From NCBI GenBank assembly GCA_022478985.1, contig JAKSZP010007893.1, positions 310,001 to 374,000 of the forward strand: DNA of 64,000 nucleotides. Reading direction: 5' to 3'. The notes below the pieces were generated by a model that had not been told where the DNA came from, made no database searches, and was given only the letters and a program-made list of their open reading frames with translations. A program made the translations under genes and the position numbers. Source of the DNA: Massospora cicadina (lineage: Eukaryota > Entomophthoromycota > Entomophthoromycetes > Entomophthorales > Entomophthoraceae). Position 1 is the stretch's first letter, and every line of letters begins with the position of its first letter. Shown piece by piece: positions 59,613 to 64,000 of this stretch.

Positions 59613-60220
59613 TGTTGGGATTTACTCTATTTTGTGTGAAGCCTCTTACAGGGGGTTTGAGAAATAATATTCAATTATTAATAAATGCCAAGATAGGCAA
59701 CTCAAAGACCTTGCTAAAAACTATCTTGAATTATCAGGGAACATCCCCAATAAAATTAATTAGTTTTTAAAATGATTTATTGTCCTAAATTTTTCAGAGG
59801 ACTGATACCTTTAATTATTTTGGAGTTCTGGAATTACCAGCAACTTAAGCCAAAGATAATCAAACCATTATCTATCTATAACTATTAAATCGTTATTAAT
59901 ATTGTATTGGCAGCCTAAACTGACTATTTTCTTTAAGCTAGGCACTAATTCCTAGTAATTTTCCCAACTCCCTCAACTTCTTTCTTTATTTATATTGCCT
60001 TTAGTTTATCTACCTCCTGCCTATTCTGAACCCTCTCTCCTATCCCACCTCAAGCCTAGAAGAATTATAAAATACTTTGAGCTTTAATCTAAATAAAAAC
60101 CAAAGTTTCTCTTATTACTCTTAGTCATTTTGCAGGTTTTTTGGCCCTTGGGTCTACTAACTCACCAGGCGCTTTGGAGTCCTGAATCAACTTGAGGATG
60201 GTTAGGATTGGATCCTCCGC
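59613..60220 (+). repeat. 3-prime LTR of the short LTR element
   Basis: Begins tgttgggatttac directly after the purine tract. Partner of 57934-58545. Confidence 0.75.
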
Positions 60221-63200
60221 GTACCAACAACTTTCACGCCATCAAACGTTTGATAAGAAACTAATATTATGGCGCACACTAGAAGATGAAACTTTTGGTT
60301 GATTAAACAAATTCTGAACTAATGCACACTTCTATTTAGATTGTGATTTATTGAGGAATAACCCATTTATTGGTAGAAAACATAAAGCACTGAGTACCCA
60401 AGTAAAGAATTCCTTAAAGGAGAATTATCATGACACATTGAAGATGAAGCGGCCAACCATGAGGCCCATTGTATTATATCTGATGCTATTAAGCAACTAA
60501 GTGACAATCTAAACAGCCACATTTGACCACCTATTAGAAAATATATTAGGCTAAAATCGCATTGTAATTGCATTTATATAAGATACAAATGTAAATTGAC
60601 GTAGATTTGATGGCCTTAAAGCAGATTCAGATGAGATGTTTGCTCTGATACTGATTTGTATCATAATGTTTATTCCCAGCATCTAAAAGTGTAATCTCAG
60701 GCACAAAAAGTTTAGGTAGTTGGTTAGCAAGAAATGTGACTTGAAAGATGAGGTTGTAATTTTTTACCAAAAGAAGACATGTTAAAACATGATATAGGTG
60801 GAAGTCACCATCTCTCAATTATTATGGATCAGTTCAAAAAGTGAGATCTAAAATGATTTTTAAATGACAGTAGGGTAAAGAAAAATAAAGCTCCATGGAT
60901 AGATCTGTGAAAATTGGCTTACTCTCCCAACTAAGACTGAAACTGAAAGCAATGATGCGCCGATTATGCCTATTTCAATTACTTTCTAACATCCATTTAA
61001 GCTACAGGATTTTTAAAACATTAAGATAATCTGGCGACCCCTCTCCCTGATTTTTCAGCACACAATAACTGTGAAATTCCAGTACAACCCATTTGCAATA
61101 ACTGCTGGCATCAATTATCGCCTTACCTTGACACACTCCACATGCTCCATTCTGGTGATACAAAGCGTTTTGCTCCAACTCCTCATCTTCTTAACATGGC
61201 AATTTATATAGTATTGTTAAAGGCCTTCCAAGCCATTTGCTACATAAGTCAATTTTATGTGAGCCCAATTAACTTACTTAAGCTTGATCTTAACAGGTGT
61301 GTGAAACATTATTGGCCTATCTAAGATTATTATTGATAATACCTCCTAGAAAGCTAAAAGGGAATTTTAAAAAAATCCTTAGACTTCATGAGCCAGGAAT
61401 TGATCATGCCAAAACTATAGAAGGTTGGCGTGATATACATAACGCCAATGACCTCATTATTTACTAGTACGGCGGAGCAGAAGGATTATCACTTGGAAGA
61501 TAGAGTTCCTTATATTTTATTTTAGAAAGGATGAACCAATGGCAGTTTTTCCTAACTTATTTACCTTGAGGCGTAGACGCTATCTGGGCCATGTTATATA
61601 AATTTGACGCTAATCTCCCTTTCCCATGCCTGCAAGCCCTACAAGGAGTTGTCTTGGGTTTAGTTATCTGTTTTATATGAGTAATATAACAAAACTAAGA
61701 TGATTAAATACAAATGCCGATGTGCCGCAACTTTTGAGGTACCCATCAAGAGCTTTTAAAGCTTGAAAATAAGTAATAAGGGCCATCTACCTTAATAAAG
61801 ATTTGAATGGACTTACGTCCCTCATTATGATAGAATTTATACAATCAGGTCACTTGTCACATATGAAAAAAGGTAGGTAATTATAACAATCTTTGCCCTA
61901 TTATGTTTGCAAAACCCTAGGTTTATGCTATGAACCAAGTGAATGACAAAGACTTGGGAAAAGATGTAGCGGAGTAAAACAGGAGCTTTCTACTTCCGCC
62001 ACTCTTCAAAATAACCAAGTAAAGATAAACTCAAGGAACAACATTCCACTAAGGAGTTAAATGATGAAGTTTCCCGACTCTGGAGTTCTATCAAACTATA
62101 GGTGATTACATGGTTTCATGACTAATCCTCACAGAAAGGATGCAAAGCTGATTTGGCGAAAGATTTGTAAAAGCATTACATTTAACAGGTGGAACAACAA
62201 GAGCTTTTGGTCACATAAGGCAATGCCCCAATTTTGGATGGGTTTCAAGTAGTTATAAGTATTGGGCATTGAGAGAATTAAGCCATAAATCATATGATGA
62301 CCTACACAAATATTTAGGTCAAACTGACATACTAAATTTCAAAACTATAAATTGATCCAATGTTTGTTTTTGTAAGTATCTATAGTGAAATTACTGAACA
62401 AAAACTTAAAGAAAAAGCTACCATTGACAGTTGGGCACCAACCAACACTGTGCCCATAAAATCACTAAAGAATTTTGGTCATGTGTAAGACTTAGACCAA
62501 CAGAGAGTATACAATATCATGAGGTCACAGATGACAACTTCTTGAAGCTTATAGTGAAACTGCACTGTGATTAAGCTCACTAATAGTATCTACTAATGCT
62601 ATTCTCTTACCCAAAACAAGAATATAATTTTCTTTAACCTCCTTTTATGTGGGCCCATGAGCTCATTGCTTAAATTCGAAGAAAAGAATATATTCTTACT
62701 AGGCCAAATCTTCTACTATTCTTACAATTAGAAAAACGAGGACCTCTACGCCTTGGTATCAGGGGTACTAACTTCGCGGTCAAGGATGGCATTATATCAA
62801 TTAGTTATCAAAGAATTCATGGCAGTACCAGGAGATTGACCAACCAGATTTTGGAATCAAAGGGCATTCTGATAAGGCTGATTAAGTATACCCAAACTGG
62901 ATGCCTAACAAATCAGAAAAACTGTAGTTTTCAAAAAAATACCTAAGGTTTATATGGCAAGATAATCACATATTCTGAAAATTGAACTAAAATCTTTGCG
63001 CTCCCTGGGATTTCCCTTGCTAAACATGGAAAAATTAAGGTACTTTTCTAACTAATTTATATTTCTATCCTACTCTGATCAATAAAATGAAATGATTGTT
63101 TTTATTAACATTTTGGCTGTTGATGAAATGTTGAATATCCGTGATTTTGGTATATTGAATAAACTTGGGTTTGAATACAACCAATTATGATTTGTGTGTT

Positions 63201-63429
63201 CCCTAGTACCCCAGGAAAGCCTCTCTGGTACAGCTGAAGATTAAAAGAACCAACTTAGACTCTCTTTTAATATAAGGTATTTTTGCCTAGGACGACTTTG
63301 AACTGGGTTGTAAACAGTACATGTCACACCAAATTGATGCCAATAGTCATCTGTCAATTAGCTTGCATCCTATCAGACTCCAAAGTCATTTGATGAAGAC
63401 GTCAATAAAAAACTAATCTGCTTATGCAA
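60221..63429. other. AT-rich sequence with no recognised gene
   Basis: No frame above 70 codons and no motif I can name on either strand. The Gypsy RT that starts near 63430 implies its gag and protease lie here in unreadable form. Confidence 0.45.
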
Positions 63430-64000
63430 ATAAGGATTTTAGCGCACTCCAAGAATCAATTGGGTTTCCCCTTGTGTTTATAATCAGGAAGAAGAATGCA
63501 TTAAATAGCTTTTTAATCGATTATATGAAGTTAAACACTATTACAAAAAAGATTACTACCCATTAACACATATTGATAATGCGCTAGACCGCTTAATTGA
63601 TGTTCAATACTTTTCAACTATAAATTCTTTATAACTCTTGGCAGATCAAACTGACAAAATGTGAATAGGAGATATGCGCCATAATTATGGTCCAAGACCT
63701 TTAACACCTGTGAGACGACTCAACGTTGTGGAGCGCCCCATGTCATTACAGCGATCCAATTTGGCATCTTGGCTAATTAAAAGTCCAACTTTTTTAGTAT
63801 ATCTGGATGATTTAAAGCTCTCTACAAAATCTCTACTGAGACTTACAATACTTGGACGAAGTTTTACACTGTTTCTCCAAAATTGGTCTTAAGGATAAAC
63901 TGCATAAGTACAATGTCTTCTGATAACAAGTTAGTCTACTTAGGTTTATCATTAATAGGTTTAATTTACGGCCCACCCATTAAATATTGGGGCCATTGAT
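63430..64000 (+). pseudogene. Gypsy-4 reverse transcriptase fragment, plus strand, leaves the window
   Basis: Plus-strand reading: PRINWVSPC (fingers), HYYKKDYYPLTHIDNALDRL, QYFSTINSL (motif A region with Asn in place of the catalytic Asp of STLD), then FLVYLDDLKLST with an intact YLDD box at 63797-63811, then TLFLQNWS and a stop. The KKDYYPLxxIDxALD signature is typical of non-chromovirus Ty3/Gypsy elements. Stops and frame changes make it dead. Confidence 0.72.

Larger units (their letters stand above)
57934..60220 (+). mobile_element. Short non-coding LTR retrotransposon (TRIM/LARD-like)
   Basis: Direct repeats 57934 to about 58545 and 59613 to about 60220 (roughly 610 bp each; shared gaagcctcttacaggg, ctaagctaggca, ctctctcctatccca) enclose about 1.06 kb without coding capacity. 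A primer site TGGTGCTCCCTGCCAGG (58553) follows the first LTR, and a purine-rich ggagggggt (59602-59610) precedes the second, giving plus orientation. Exact LTR ends and target duplication are unclear. Confidence 0.78.

Noticed and set aside
63674..63892. Intact 72-codon gene
   Set aside because: The frame contains YLDD of a Gypsy reverse transcriptase and is only a fragment of a broken pol.

Overview
This is eukaryotic intergenic DNA made almost entirely of nested, mostly dead transposable elements. I found no host gene, rRNA, functional tRNA gene or CRISPR array. The old background is AT-rich and poor in CG dinucleotides, and the younger insertions are visibly richer in GC. The mix (LINEs with one zinc knuckle in ORF1 and FADD-type reverse transcriptases, a chromodomain Ty3/Gypsy element, several other Ty3/Gypsy lineages, tRNA-headed SINEs, an animal-type mariner) suggests a very repeat-rich, cytosine-methylating genome. 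I lean to a fungus with an inflated genome (for example a rust or an entomophthoralean), but the sequence does not settle this.

Layout. 1-4740: LINE-A (minus), running off the left edge, with ORF1 open and ORF2 broken. 5534-10790: LINE-B (minus), complete but heavily decayed, between 16-bp target duplications. 10807-21448: an old minus-strand Gypsy element with reverse transcriptase and integrase remnants and a collagen-like tract. It carries a SINE, an 828-bp GC-rich retroposon with 14-bp duplications, and a 1.3-kb mariner with only two stops in its transposase. 21449-22600: an LTR-like block with 35-bp tandem repeats. 22620-29545: a second minus-strand Gypsy wreck.

29551-38181: an old solo LTR (duplication GCAAC) split by a full-length element of its own family, a chromovirus with about 1.37-kb LTRs (30132-37331, duplication GGTGG). 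38187-39326 and 44643-49328: one older Gypsy region split by LINE-C (plus, 39344-44625, 17-bp duplication). 49329-56684: a complete minus-strand Gypsy with 0.8-kb LTRs, one LTR interrupted by a second SINE copy; the partner LTR preserves the empty site. 57934-60220: a small plus-strand LTR element without coding capacity and with a hairpin-repeat interior. 60221-63400: nothing recognised. 63430-64000: a plus-strand Gypsy reverse transcriptase leaving the window.

How the parts relate. The elements form a readable stratigraphy: decayed Gypsy copies first, then LTRs, LINEs and SINEs inserted into them, each dated by its target duplication. Two less expected signals are a decayed collagen-like repeat in two Gypsy-associated regions, and three tiny insertions (19-44 bp) that share one 3-prime tail and each have their own target-site duplication.
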